A stretch of 64,000 nucleotides of DNA from Paratinospora sagittata (lineage: Eukaryota; Streptophyta; Magnoliopsida; Ranunculales; Menispermaceae), in NCBI GenBank assembly GCA_035771175.1, contig CM069613.1, positions 2,600,001 to 2,664,000 on the forward strand. The letters run 5' to 3'. The translations under genes were made by a program, and so were the position numbers. Under the pieces are notes generated by a model. The model had not been told where the DNA came from and did no database searches. It saw only the letters and a list, made by a program, of their open reading frames with translations. The first letter of the stretch is position 1. Every line of letters starts with the position of its first letter. Of the stretch, positions 12,526 to 23,959 are shown piece by piece.

Positions 12526-15071
12526 TGTAACACCCCGCAATTTGAATTAAATATATACGTTGAAGTACGCGTATATCGAGATATATATTATACGTATTTT
12601 ATACGTATAAGCTAAATATACGCTTGAGAATACACGTATTTAGCTAAATATACGCGTGTATGAAATACATGCTATAATTACGGAATGTGAGTAAATAAAT
12701 AAAATTATTAAATAAAGAATATGAGTTGTATTAGTTGAATTGAGTTGAATTAAATTGATTAATTTATGGGGTTAATTAATTAAACATGTGGATTGGAGTA
12801 TGATTTAAAGACTTAAGGCATAGTATGATGTAATGCATGTGTATATATGAATACATGTGAAATAAGTAAATTATTAAATGGTGTAGATTGAAATTGAATT
12901 ATTAAATGACTTATATGAATGAGATGAGTTGAATTGAATGGAATTTGATGGAGGAGTTGGTTATTAAGGGGAGCCTAAGTGTATTGAATCACTTGTATAT
13001 ATTATATATAAATATCAACTATCATGTTAACCAATCTCTTAACGTTGAATGAATAAGAAAAAAACAAAAGAATAAAATAAAGAGTGTTTGATTCCAACGT
13101 GTACACCATGAGAATAAAAAAATAAAAATAAAAGAGAGATAAGGAAATGAGTTAAAGAAAGAAAGAAAAAAAAAAAGAAAGAGAAATGAAGAACAGAAAG
13201 GCCGTTGCAGAGAGGAAAGAGGAAGAACCGAGAAGGAAGAAGGAGAAGAAGAAAAAGGGGAGGGATTCGCGTCAAATTCGGTCTCGCGGTAAGTGATTTT
13301 CACTCTTTTTCTTCGTGAAATTACTATCTAAGCAATTCTAGCGGAGAAATTTTGACTGTGGGAGCCGTTTTACGGCGTTTTTAAAAAAATGGGGTTTTGA
13401 CCCAACGTGAATGAAACTCCGCTAGAAAGGTAGAAAAATATTCCCTGGACTGTTAGAAACCCGAATATGTGGTTAGATTCAATTTTATGATTTTTGGAGC
13501 CGTTGAACAATTTTAATACAATATACATCTTTCGGATGAATAGTAAAAATAAATGGTAAATAGTAAATAGTAAATGTGAATAGTGAATAGTGAATAGTAA
13601 ATAGTAAATAGTAAAAAGTGAATAGTAAAAAAATGAATAGTACTGTAAACAGTGAGTTGATATTTTAGTAGCTACCGAAATGGTAAATGATGATTCTCAT
13701 GATAATCTATGGGCATTTCAGTGTTTAAATTGAGAGCTTAAGGGTATGGATAAACGCTCTTGAGGAAGCCCTATTGTTGCTCGATTTTAGCAGTTGAATT
13801 AGAAAACCCGTGTAACCACTGTGAGCATAGTTTTCTTGATTTGGTTCTTGTATGGCATTGTACGCATATAAACTGTTTGATTGTACGCATTTGATATTAT
13901 ATATAAGGCATTGAGTTTTATGGATTATGCAAACTGATTTTAGCATTAGAGTTTGTAATGATGAGGCTTTGCGATTCCTCATTGTCATTTCGTTAGGTCT
14001 GTCCTAACAAGGGTTGCGATCCTTGAAATGACTGTTACTTGGGTAATGAGATGTTGTGGCTACCTTGTAACGGCCATACAAGGGTTAGACCCGCTCTCGT
14101 GCCTTGCGGAGGAGGGGGATTGTGCATGGTGTTATTGAATTGGGTCATGAGAAGTTGTGTCTACCTTGTACGACCATACAAGGGTTAGACCCGCTCTCTT
14201 GCCTTGCGGAGGAGGGAGATTGTGCATTATGTTATTGAAAATCATGAAATTTATGATGTTGACATGTACAATATATTCATTGAATGATGCATGTGTTGAA
14301 TAAGTGTTTGAAATGATTTTAAATGTCATATTTCTATAAATGTATATAATTGTCATCTCAAGAACTATATTCACTGAGCTGTTGTTTGCTCACCCTATTT
14401 CCTCCAATATTTCAGGTATTGAGTCGAAGGGAAAAGGAACTTGTCTGGTATGTGTATGTATGCTTGGAGGAAATAGATTATATTTTTGTTATTTTGATAT
14501 GTATACTTATCACACAGTATATATATATGTAATACCATCTAGATGGGTTGTGTGATAATATTATATGAGGAAATGAGATGATCATAAATATTTATCAGGT
14601 GAGAATTTAATTTGTGGAATGACTGGAATGAATGTGAGTGGAATGATTATCTATATTGGATTTGATTTGTAGTATAAAAAAAAATTATGTACATTTTGGG
14701 AAGGTTTGTGAGAGTACGTGAAGGCTGACAGTATATTATATACTGTATATTGGTATGTACAGTGTATAATATGCTGTGCCGGTCATGACGTCAGCCTACG
14801 TCAGGGGCATCGTAACAAGTTATTTGTGAAAGTTGGGTGCACGTCAGGCACCTTACATATTTTAGATAAGTGTGTGTTATTCATTCTTAAAATATTTAAA
14901 AAAATTGGATGTTAATCTTAAAAAATATATAAAATATTTTTTAAATAAAAATAATATATATGGGAGTTGAGATTTTTTTTAATTTGTTATATATATATGC
15001 AGTGGAGAATTGGGATCATTATTTAATACGATCTCATCTTATCTCTTTCGAGCTTTAATGTCGATTGGAAA
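12526..15071 (+). mobile_element. Gypsy LTR remnant, TGTAACACCCCG family
   Basis: It starts with TGTAACACCCCG, like the Tekay/Del termini, and runs to the start of a second copy at 15072. Recognisable blocks are a purine-rich stretch, CTCGCGGTAAGTGATTTT (13282), GGAGCCGTTTTACGGCG (13361), GTGAATAGTGAATAG-type runs (13560-13660), the 100-bp tandem repeat at 14046-14245, and GTCATGACGTCAGCCTACGTCAGG (14783). The last block recurs inverted at 45773. No primer-binding site or pol sequence was found. It is probably a long LTR or LTR plus leader of a Del-like family distinct from the element at 761-11579. Confidence 0.7.
14046..14245 (+). repeat. 100-bp tandem duplication inside the LTR remnant
   Basis: Two adjacent copies share CCATACAAGGGTTAGACCCG and CTTGCGGAGGAGGG with a period of 100 bases (CCATACA at 14074 and 14174). 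Confidence 0.85.
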
Positions 15072-15955
15072 TGTAACACCCCGTACTTTTAATCAATATA
15101 TTTGGTTGACTTATATGTATACTAAAAAATATAATACACGTATAAGTACCTTTAAAGTCATATGTACATGTGACAAATGAACTTAAAAATGTCAAAAGTG
15201 AGTTCGGAACGTGATTTGACATAGAAATTGATTTCTCACACGTGTATTTTTCATGTAGATTGAGTGTAGGAAGAAGAACGAATAAAAAGATATAAAAAAA
15301 AAATAATGAACAGTACTTGACTAAAAGACAAATTAAGTTTACTATTCATATGATGTTCACGAAACAGTAAATCAATGAATGAAATGAGTTGCTGAATGAA
15401 AGAAAGAAAGAAAGAAAAAACAGACAGAAGAAAGAGAACCGAGAAGAAAGAGAAGAAAAAGGGAGAACGCGGGATTCGCCTGAAATCAAGACTCGCGGTA
15501 AGTGATTTCCACTATATTTCTTTGTAAAATTGATATCTAAGCTAGATGTAAACTTTCTAACGGAGTAATTTTTACTGTGGGAGCCGTTTTACGACGTTTT
15601 GACAAATTGGGAGTTTGACCTAATGTGAATGGAAATTCGCTAGAAAGGTAAAAAAATACTTCTTAGACGGTCGGGACCCCAAATATGTGGTTAGATTCTA
15701 TTTTAGGAGTTTTGGAGACCGTTTGACAATTTTAATACAATTTACATGTTTTGAATGAATAGTAATAAATAACACTATGAATAATAAATAGTGAATAGTG
15801 GATAGTGGATGTGGATAGTGAATAATGATGTAAATAATAAATAGTAAATAGTGATGTAAATAGTAACGTAAACAGTGATATAAACAGTGATGTGCATTCA
15901 ATGAAAATAATGATTTGAAATCATAGAATCGTAAATAACTGAATTCCGGAAGTTA
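15072..15955 (+). mobile_element. Second, truncated copy of the TGTAACACCCCG LTR
   Basis: Directly adjacent to the first remnant, this starts TGTAACACCCCG and repeats the same block order in diverged form (CTCGCGGTAAGTGATTTCC at 15491, GGAGCCGTTTTACGACG at 15581, then AATAGTGAATAG-type runs). It stops at about 15955, where spacer S begins. The homologous part of the first copy is about 2.2 kb away, so two LTRs of one family lie head to tail with the second cut short. Confidence 0.7.
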
Positions 15956-16546
15956 TAAAAAATAAGAGAATGTTGGTGGTATTATAGTTTACTTATCTAT
16001 AGTTTGTAAGTTCATTGTATATGGTCGGTTAGTTAAGACATATAACTGCATGTGTCTGTGACCAGCATATATGCAGTTAAAACGGATAAGGCATTCAATT
16101 TGTCCATTTTGCCCGGTGCCTTCATAAGTCTTAGAGTACTATTATATATATAAAGGTTTTAGTTTTCGTTAGCTCGTAGAGTCATTATCTTTTAGCCTAA
16201 GGGACCAACATGACAATTTTTTTACAAATATTGAAGATAAAATTAAATTTGTGCAACAAAAATATAGGAAATTAACCTTGACAAATTGAAATTTATATTA
16301 GATTTTTTTTTTAATGCAACTGGTTAATTTTGTGGTCAATTCGACAACATATTGACGTAATTGAGAGAGACCCAATGCTTGGATAGTTAGGCCAAAGCTT
16401 GAGTAGTGTTTTGATTCTCAATGACTTGCGAGTGTGGAAATGTTTGTCTTATTGCCAACCTATAATTATATAGGAGAATACTAATCTAATTACAAAAAAA
16501 TGTAACTTCAATACAATTACACATTCATGTTTATTAGATGTGTATT

Positions 16547-17985
16547 CACTACAAGAGAGTCACTGCGATGAAAATTTTAGAGTCAATTAATATCCCTTGC
16601 AAAATGTTGGTTTCTTGCAACCGTAATCTAGCTCCTCGTTAAACACATTGAGGCTAAGAGCAGACATTTGATTTCATCGCTAAATGGACGTTGTTAGCGT
16701 CGAACATTCAGCTAGATTCTAAAAGAGGTGCACATATAACTCTTTTGAATCGACTGTCGCGCGATGTCTTTCCAGATCTACAAGTTTCAAAACTCGTTCG
16801 AACACAAGCAACGCCATGTCTTTCCAGATCTGAAAGTTTTAAAACTTGTTCGAACACAAGCAACACAAACGCCAACGACGAAAATTTTTGCTTAACTTAT
16901 GTTGTAAGGTGATGTTGATGCCTAAAAATCACAAATGCATGCAATCTTTTGATTTCTCATCAAATTTCCTATTTTCTTTAGTTTAAAGTCAAGGAATCAT
17001 CATCAATAGAGGAAGGAAATGTTCATCTCTATGCATTTGTAGTCTAGGGTTTCTGGCAACATCTGTAGTCTAGAGTTTTTGGTAATATTTCTAATCGAAA
17101 TACGAGTTTATGTTGGATTTTTTATTTCAATGCATTTCGTGAATTGAATATAGTTTGTTGATATTTGAAGCCTAAAAATAATTCTCGTTTTCTCTCACTT
17201 GATAGATCCGATAACAAAGAATAAACTCAATTTGTTAAGCCATGGCTCTGGTAAGTTCTCTCAATCGTTGTTTATGTCTTTTCTCTGGTTTTATAGAGAT
17301 CTTTGAATCATCATCAATAGAGGAAGGAAATGTTCATCTCTATGCATTTGTAGTCTAGGGTTTCTGGCAACATCTGTAGTCTAGAGTTTTTGGTAATATT
17401 TCTAATCGAAATACGAGTTTATGTTGGATTTTTTATTTCAATGCATTTCGTGAATTGAATATAGTTTGTTGATATTTGAAGCCTAAAAATAATTCTCGTT
17501 TTCTCTCACTTGATAGATCCGATAACAAAGAATAAACTCAATTTGTTAAGCCATGGCTCTGGTAAGTTCTCTCAATCGTTGTTTATGTCTTTTCTCTGGT
17601 TTTATAGAGATCTTTGAATCTTCAATTCTACTTTACGTGTTTCTGATTTCTGTTCTCACACGCATGTATGATTGTATTGGAGTTTCGTGTGATAATTACA
17701 TGATTTCAAATATCTAATTTCGAGTTTCTTTCGGTACTCGAGTATTTGCGGCAAAATCGGAAACACATGGCATTTCCTTATTTTTTGCAGCAGAATTTCT
17801 TATGTGGGACATATTCGTATGATGATTAACGAAATAACACAAATGTTGTCAAAAATTCAACAACAGCAGTGATTTGGCAAGGAAGTGTACGACAGAATCT
17901 AGGATGCCGCAAACAATATTTACGATGATTTTATGAGTTTTAGTGACGAACAAATTCGTCGCTAAAGGAAAAAAATTTTATAGTG
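16547..17985 (+). mobile_element. Non-autonomous CACTA-like element carrying a gene-start fragment, copy 1
   Basis: The left end is CACTACAAGAGAGTCAC and the right end is AAATTTTATAGTG, whose reverse complement starts CACTATAAAA. Inside both ends are TTTAGCGACGAA-type motifs (full left form GTCGCTCTTTAGCGATGAAAA at 42441; right form TTCGTCGCTAAAGG at 17955). The flanks ATT and ATG are a poor 3-bp target duplication. There is no transposase. The interior holds ATGGCTCTG directly followed by GTAAGT, preceded by a leader-like region, as if the first exon of a host gene had been captured. This copy has an extra 311-bp internal tandem duplication. Confidence 0.68.
16994..17615 (+). repeat. 311-bp perfect-looking tandem duplication
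   Basis: Bases 16994-17304 are repeated at 17305-17615 with no difference I could find. The junction has GAATC microhomology. Each copy includes the ATGGCTCTG-GTAAGT fragment (ATG at 17242 and 17553). Other spacer units have one copy, so this is a recent event. Confidence 0.92.
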
Positions 17986-18503
17986 ATGGTTTACACATTT
18001 TAAGGTGTGTAATAAATGATCTAATAAACATGAATATGTAATTGTATTAGATTTATATTTTTTACAGTTAAATTAACATTCTCCAATTATATATAATTAT
18101 CTTCTTCGAATCATCTATTACAATATAATTTAAAGAATATCAGAATAGTTAATGGTTGAAATAATTTTGACATAATTATTTTAATTTATTGTTTTGTATA
18201 TTTAAAGTAATGGTCTCAAATTAAATAGAATAACAAGAAGACTAACCTGACTCTTTCCTTGAAAGGAGTCAACCATGATTACGTGTTGCGTTGGTCTGTA
18301 TTAAAAATGTAGTCTATAATATGTTGATTATGTTCTTCGTTTCCTGTTGCCATTGACTCATTCAACAAAAAAAAATTGGAATCAGACTCTTTTCAGTTTG
18401 AGACTCGTGGCCCGGCCGGTGTGACTCTATTATTATGATCATTGGAATTTTGTATTACATGTAATATTAATAAGAATAAAAAAAAATTCACAATAATAAT
18501 GTC

Positions 18504-18505
<2 letters not shown>

Positions 18506-18567
<62 letters not shown>
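18506..18567. repeat. (AT)n microsatellite
   Basis: About 30 AT dinucleotides occur in spacer S copy 1. The same position in the other copies (29470, 43918) has only 4-6 repeats. Confidence 0.95.
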
Positions 18568-18569
<2 letters not shown>

Positions 18570-19007
18570 GGTTAAATTAAACTTTAAATAGAAAAACTAT
18601 GACCTGATAATTATACTATTTACTATAAAATTGTTAGAATTTAGGTTTTGTAAGTAGTTCTTATTTTTATTTATGTTTACGTAGAGCCTCGGACACCAAC
18701 CCTTAAAAGAAGCACCAAAAAATATATATACATCAATCCTTAATTAATAAGGATCAAGTGGACCCTCAAAAACTAAGTGAACTTCAAAAGCCTAAACAAT
18801 TAATTAAGAGTTACGGCTTATAGGATCATGCACTATGTTGCAAAAAACATTTATATTCTTTGCCTATGTTGCAAAAATTAATTACTTAAAAAATAACATA
18901 TTTGAATTACACGAGCTAATGTGAGAGCATCTAAGTTTAGATATAACAAGTTGCTACCTAGTACATGTCTCTTTTTATCAAATAAAAAACATCAATTATT
19001 AACATTA

Positions 19008-19100
19008 ATTTGGCGTAGAGGTGAGAAGATAGATTCTCAAACATGATGCGGTCATGGAGGAAATCATTGGTTTGAATCTTTTTATTAATTTTAAATAAAG
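19008..19100 (+). repeat. Possible tRNA-derived SINE, copy in spacer 1
   Basis: TTTGGCGTAGAGGTGAGAAG resembles a polymerase III A box, and about 55 bases later GGTTTGAATCT resembles a B box. Related copies lie at 23297, 44372 and 52733, where the first box reads TGGCATAGTGG. Because these copies travel with the duplicated spacer, independent insertion cannot be shown here. Confidence 0.4.
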
Positions 19101-19714
19101 CTAGCTAAATCATCGTATTTAATTCTTACAGATGGTAATTAATGAATGGAAAAAAGTCAAACTCAAAAAATGAAAATCTTGTTCATATAAAAATTAAGAA
19201 AAACAAGTAAAACAATTTATTTAACAGTTAGCCCATTGAAAAAATGAAAATCATTATACTGAGACGAGGGAAAGAGACAAATAACTTTAAGTACACTTTT
19301 AGATGTGTAATGATTAAATTATTTATTATATACCTTAAGATGTGCATACATATTCATTCAATAATTATAAATATGTAGTTATACTTTAAGTTATATTTTT
19401 TATAGTTAAATTAATATTTTTTTATATAAATAGATTGTACGAACAATGAAAAGTAAATTGTTTAGGTTGAAGTCCTTTAGGTCTTTTTGACAAAGTTTAG
19501 TTATGCACTTATATCTTATATTATATTGTTTGATCTATAAAAGAAATATAAGTTCGGGTCTCATTTATAAAAAAAAAAAGTTAAGGTCTAATAATGTATA
19601 TGCTTCTCAAACTATTGCTAATCATGTGTCTAACTTAGTTATTCCGAATCGAGTCTTGATTACCCGTAATTAATGAGACTTGACTGATATTAAAATATAT
19701 ATATCTAAACTTGC

Positions 19715-19834
19715 AGGGAAGACTTATGGATCATGACGCGTTTGAATGAGTCTACCCAGGTAATCCAACGTAAGAAAAATTCTGAATCAATCAACTCTAT
19801 ACTAAACTCTCTATCGGCGCCCCTATATATATAT
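19715..19834 (+). promoter_or_regulatory. A1 promoter block; TATA box degraded to a TA run
   Basis: A block conserved upstream of A1, A2, A4 and A5 contains GCAGGGAAGACTTATGGATCATGACG and then GCGCCCCTATA. In A2, A4 and A5 the TATA box is TATAAATA. In A1 it has become an uninterrupted TATATATATA run at 19824. The start codon lies about 124 bases downstream. Confidence 0.6.
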
Positions 19835-19947
19835 ATATATATATAATATAACTAAATACAATTCTCATAATCACTTGCTTCTCATTCTCATTTGCATCTC
19901 CTCTTCTTCTTCTTCTTCTCCTCTCCGCAGATACCCAGCAAGCAACA

Positions 19948-20391
19948 ATGGTGAACATATGCTTCCAAATCACGGAGATTTCCGCTAGAGATCTCGACAA
20001 CGTAAGAAAACCTTATGTTGTGGTCTTCTTCTCCAGCAACCCAGACGCGCAGCAGAAAACTCCGGTGGACGAGACCGGCAAGACCAACCTAACTTGGAAT
20101 TCCACCATGAGCTTCTCCACAAGCACTTTCGATCAGCAACAACATCAGAACCACAACCTCGTGTTCCAGCTCAAATGCAAGCAATCTGTCGGCGGCGACA
20201 AGCTCATCGGAGCTGTAAAAGTACCCATTAAAGACCTCTTCGCTGAAGCTTCTTCTTCAATATTTGGTTCTGCTCAATCGGCAAGCTACCCAGTCATCAA
20301 ACCCAATAATACTGCTAAAGGGCTGCTTCATTTCTCATACTCATCAAAGTTTCGTCTGAGGCGGTGTTATATTATAAATTCAAACAATTGA
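19948..20391 (+). CDS. A1: short C2-domain protein, SRC2-like subfamily A
   Basis: The 147-residue frame begins MVNICFQITEISARDLDNVR. It contains one C2 domain (about residues 1-125) with QKTPVDETGKTN, WNSTMSF, LVFQLKC and LIGAVKVPIKDLF, the order seen in plant SRC2-type C2 proteins. These are small calcium/lipid-binding proteins linked to membranes and stress responses; the exact role here is unknown. Compared with A5 it lacks five residues (ILGHL) in the loop after DNVR. After HFSYSSKF the frame runs into a short unrelated tail and stops. A different frame immediately downstream encodes a membrane tail (20364-20546), so a frameshift may have cut the protein. The start codon is the one conserved in all A paralogs. 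Expression is uncertain. Confidence 0.8.
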   Translation: MVNICFQITEISARDLDNVRKPYVVVFFSSNPDAQQKTPVDETGKTNLTWNSTMSFSTSTFDQQQHQNHNLVFQLKCKQSVGGDKLIGAVKVPIKDLFAEASSSIFGSAQSASYPVIKPNNTAKGLLHFSYSSKFRLRRCYIINSNN

Positions 20392-20546
20392 AAAGATCAG
20401 AAGCAGTATCAGGTCAAACTTCATCCACTCCTGGTACTACTTCTACACAAGCCACAGATGGTTCTGATTCAATGAGCTACAAGTTCATCTTGGGAGTAGC
20501 TCTGGTGTCTATTATCATCGGCGTTTTTCTTGGCAAACGCTATTAA
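20364..20546 (+). pseudogene. A1 C-terminal tail-anchor segment, out of frame with the C2 domain
   Basis: This frame encodes a Ser/Thr-rich linker (SGQTSSTPGTTSTQA) and then a hydrophobic segment (FILGVALVSIIIGVFLG) ending KRY-stop, the layout of a tail-anchored membrane protein. It overlaps the end of the A1 frame by 28 bases and starts within TGTTATATTATAAATTC. A small TA-type indel there would explain the shift. A2 and A4 are interrupted by other DNA before this point, so they cannot show whether the tail was once shared. It may be the original C-terminus of the short A proteins, or an independent relic. Confidence 0.55.
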
Positions 20547-20865
20547 TTCCAGTAATGAATTTTTTGCTTTCTTTCTTTCTTTCAATCTATCTTTCTGTAA
20601 TCAGTTTTTGTTATTCGTTATTTATGCAAAAGTTGAGAAAAAAGGTTTTAGTGTGGGGTCAGTTGAGAGGTCTTTCAGTTGGGGAGGGATTTGGTTTTTT
20701 TATTGTCTTGTATGACCTTTATATGTAGTCTGTTAATTTGCTTTTCAATTGTATTATTATTATTTTTTCAAAGTATCTTTCTTGAGGGTGTTTTTTGATT
20801 TAATTGTGAAACTCTTGTTTATTCTATTGGTAATTTAATCTAAAGAATGCTTACAGAATTAATGC
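20547..20865. other. A1 3' flank, no gene
   Basis: A T-rich 3' untranslated-like sequence follows the tail stop (CTTTCTTTCTTTC at 20569, TGTATTATTATTATTTTTTC at 20748). Spacer S' begins at GCATTCTTTAAAATCCTCG (20866). Confidence 0.6.
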
Positions 20866-23500
20866 ATTCTTTAAAATCCTCGTTTTACGTACCCTCCCGC
20901 CCTTTAGTGCAGGGTCCTTGAGCTTACTTTGTGCGGGCCTTACAAGTCTTAAGAGTGCTATTATAGTATTATACATATAAAGGTTTTAGTTTTCGTTAGC
21001 TCGTAGAGTCATTATCTTTTAGCCCAAGGCGCCAACATGACAATTTTTTTACAAATATTGGAGATAAAATTAGAATTGTGCAACAAAAATATAGGAAACC
21101 TTGACAAATTGAAATTTATATTAGATTTTTTTTTTATGCAACCGGTTAATTTTTGTGGTCGGTTTGACAACATATTGAGGTAATTGAGAGAGACCCAATG
21201 CGTGGATAGTTAGGCCAAAGCTTGAGTAGTGTTTTGATTCTCAATGACTTGTGTGGAGGGAAATATTTGTCTTATTGCTTACCTATAATTATATAGGGGA
21301 ATGTTAATTATAAAAAAATACAACTTCAATGTAATTACATATTCATATTCCTTGAATATTGCTAAATGCAAATTTTTGGCAACCGTAATCTAGCTGGTCG
21401 TTGAACACATTGAGGCTAAGAGCAGACATTTGATTTTGTCACTAACTGGGCGTTGTTAACGTCGAACATTCAGCTCGACTCTAAAAGAGGCGCACATATA
21501 TAAAACCCCTTGTGAATTGCCTACAACGCGATGTTTTCCCAGATCTACAAGATTCAAAACTCCTTCGAACAAAAGCAAAGTGATGTCATCTGAAAGTTTT
21601 AAAACTTGTTCGAACACAAGCAACGCAAACACCAACTACGGAAATTTTTGCTTAACTTCTGTTGTAAGGTGATGTTGATGCCTAAAAATCACAAATGCAC
21701 TCAATCATTTGATTTCTCATCAAATTTCCTATTTTCTTCAGTTTCAATTCAAGGAATCATCATCAATAGAGGAAGGAAATGTTCATCTCGGCGCATTTGT
21801 AGTCTAGTGTTTCTGGCAACATCTGTGGTCTAGGGTTTCGGAGAATATTTTTGATCGAAATACCAGTTTATGTTTTGGATTTTTTATTTTAATGTATTTT
21901 CGTTAATCGAATGCAGTTTTTTGATCTTCGAAGCCTAAAAACAATTCTCATTTTCTCTCACTCGATCAGATATGATAATGAAGAATAAACTCAATTTGTT
22001 AAGCCATGGCTCTGGTAAGTTCTCTCGATCATTGTTTATATGTTTTCTCTGATTTTATAGAGTTCTTTGAATCTTTAATTCTACTCTGCCTGTTTCTGAT
22101 TTCTGTTCTCACAGTCATGTATGATTGTATCGGAATTTCATGTGATAATTATGTAGTTTAAAATCTCCAATTTCAAGTTTCTTCCGGTACTCAAGTATTT
22201 GCGGCGGAATCGGAAACACATGGCATTTCGACTTTCTGCAGCAGAATTTCTTGTGTGGGAGATATGCGTATGATGATTAACGAAATTAATGCAAATGTTG
22301 TCAAAACTTTCAACGACTGTGATTTGGCAAGGAAGCGTGCGACTGTAAAAATTTATGAAGTAATGGTTTATACATCTCAAAATATGTAATAAATGATCCA
22401 ATGAAAATGAATTTGTAGTCACATTAAAATTATATTTTTTACAGTTAAATTAACATTCTGTCAATTATATATAATTATCTTCTTCGAATCATTTATTACA
22501 ATATAATTTAAAGAATATCAGCATAATTAATGGTTGAAATAATTTTGACATAATTATTTTAATTTATTTATTTTATATATTTTGAGTAATGGTCCCAAAT
22601 TAAATAGAATGACCAGCGAGGCTAGCAGGACCCTTTCCTTGGACGTAGTCAACCACGTACGATTACGTGTTGTATTGGTCATTGAAAACTTTAGTCTATA
22701 GTACACTCATTTTATTTTTCGTCTCCTTTGACCGAGTCATCCATCAAAAAAATTGGAATCAGTCTCTTTTCACTTGTGAGACTCGTGGCTCGGGTGTGAC
22801 TATATTATTATGATCATGGAATTATATATTACATGTAATATTAATAAGAAAAAAAAGACATTTTTTTTACAATAATATTGCCATATAATATATTCACACT
22901 AATAATGTATTTATGGTTAAATTAAACTTTAAATAAAAAAACTATGACCTGAAAATTAAAGCCTTCTACACTAATCCTCGAAAGGAGCACAACAAAATAC
23001 ATATATCAATCCAAAATTAATAAGGAATAAGTAGACCGTCAAAAACTAAGTGAGGTTCAAAACCTAAACAAATACTAATTAAGAGTTAGGGCTTATATAT
23101 AGGTTCATACACTATGTTGCAAAAATCATTTATATTCTCTGTCTATGTTGTAAAAATTAATTACTTGAAAATTAACATATTTGAATTAACAGAATTACAC
23201 AAGCAAATATGAGAGCGTCCGTATTTCTATCACGAGTTGCGCCCTAGTACATGTCTCTTTTTATCAAGTAAAAAATATCAATAACTAACATTAGTTTGGC
23301 ATAATGGTTGAAAGACAGATTGTCCAAAATGATGTTAAGGAGGAAATCATGAGTTTGAGTCTTTTTATTAATTTTAAATAAAAATAGCTAAATCATTTTA
23401 TTTAATTCTTATAGATGGTAATTAATGAATGCAAAAAAGTCAAACTGAATAAATGAAAATCTTGTATATATAAAAAATTAAGAAGAAAAATAAGGAAAAC
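20866..23500 (+). repeat. Spacer S' (diverged copy of spacer S, upstream of B1)
   Basis: This starts at GCATTCTTTAAAATCCTCG (compare 27401) and runs parallel to spacer S but more diverged. It has ATGGCTCTG-GTAAGT at 22006, the AATGATTACGTG-type block at 22660, and the SINE-like segment at 23297. The CACTA-like left terminus is deleted (junction near 21350) and the right terminus is eroded. It lacks the A-type promoter and instead leads into the B promoter. Related sequence lies at 47300-47700 and 52600-53265. Confidence 0.8.
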
Positions 23501-23509
23501 ATATTATTT

Positions 23510-23700
23510 TTAATACAATATATAAAAAAAAATATATAAAAAAATATTTTATATACATTGAATGCTAACGCATTTTTTGACACTAACATTTAGTACCAGT
23601 AAATATTTTAAAAATGTACGTATATTATATAATATATCCAACATCTAATTGAATTCCAACATTAAAAAATAATATTGGTACGTAGTATATCTATAGTACT
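23510..23700. repeat. MITE-like AT-rich repeat, family with copies at 47060 and 47755
   Basis: All three copies share TATTTTATATA..TTG-ATG(C/T)(T/C)AACG, TTTTTTGACACTAACATTTA-like and CAAAAAATAATATT motifs that partly pair as an inverted repeat. I could not fix the ends or a target duplication. Confidence 0.35.
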
Positions 23701-23959
23701 ACTCGTACATATATTTATAAAAGCATACAGAATACTAAACTACTAATGAGATAGACGTCGTGTTGCATCATCTTACTTCTAACATTTACTTAAGAAAATG
23801 TTTAAAGTAATGAAAGATAATTCTACGTATAGGTATAGTATTAATAATTATATCCTATAAAATAAATATTTTCGATTGCGCCAGCCGAATTAATACAGGA
23901 GCTGTCATCTTACGTAATACTTTAAAAAAAATACAAAAATACTACAGTGAGGTCTACAT

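Larger units (their letters stand above)
15955..19800 (+). repeat. Spacer S, copy 1 (duplicated intergenic unit upstream of A1)
   Basis: From AAGAGAATGTTGGTGGTATTATAG onward, this matches 27244-30020, 41784-45210 and 63344-64000. The unit contains the CACTA-like element at 16547, a SINE-like segment near 19011 and the A-type promoter block (GGAAGACTTATGGATCATGACG). Copy 1 has lost about 75 bases near 16120 relative to the others. It defines the unit of segmental duplication in the array and has no intact gene. Confidence 0.88.

Noticed and set aside
12526..15955. A complete LTR retrotransposon with LTRs at 12526 and 15072
   Set aside because: No primer-binding site, polypurine tract or target duplication fits, and the region between the heads is homologous LTR sequence, not interior.
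17242..17360. A real gene starting at ATGGCTCTG
   Set aside because: The start is followed at once by a donor site and no second coding exon is visible in any of the copies; it is a fragment inside a mobile element.
20350..20400. A short intron joining the A1 C2 domain to the membrane tail
   Set aside because: The only GT..AG candidate would be about 50 bases, below the usual plant minimum, and has no convincing branch region; a small indel is simpler.
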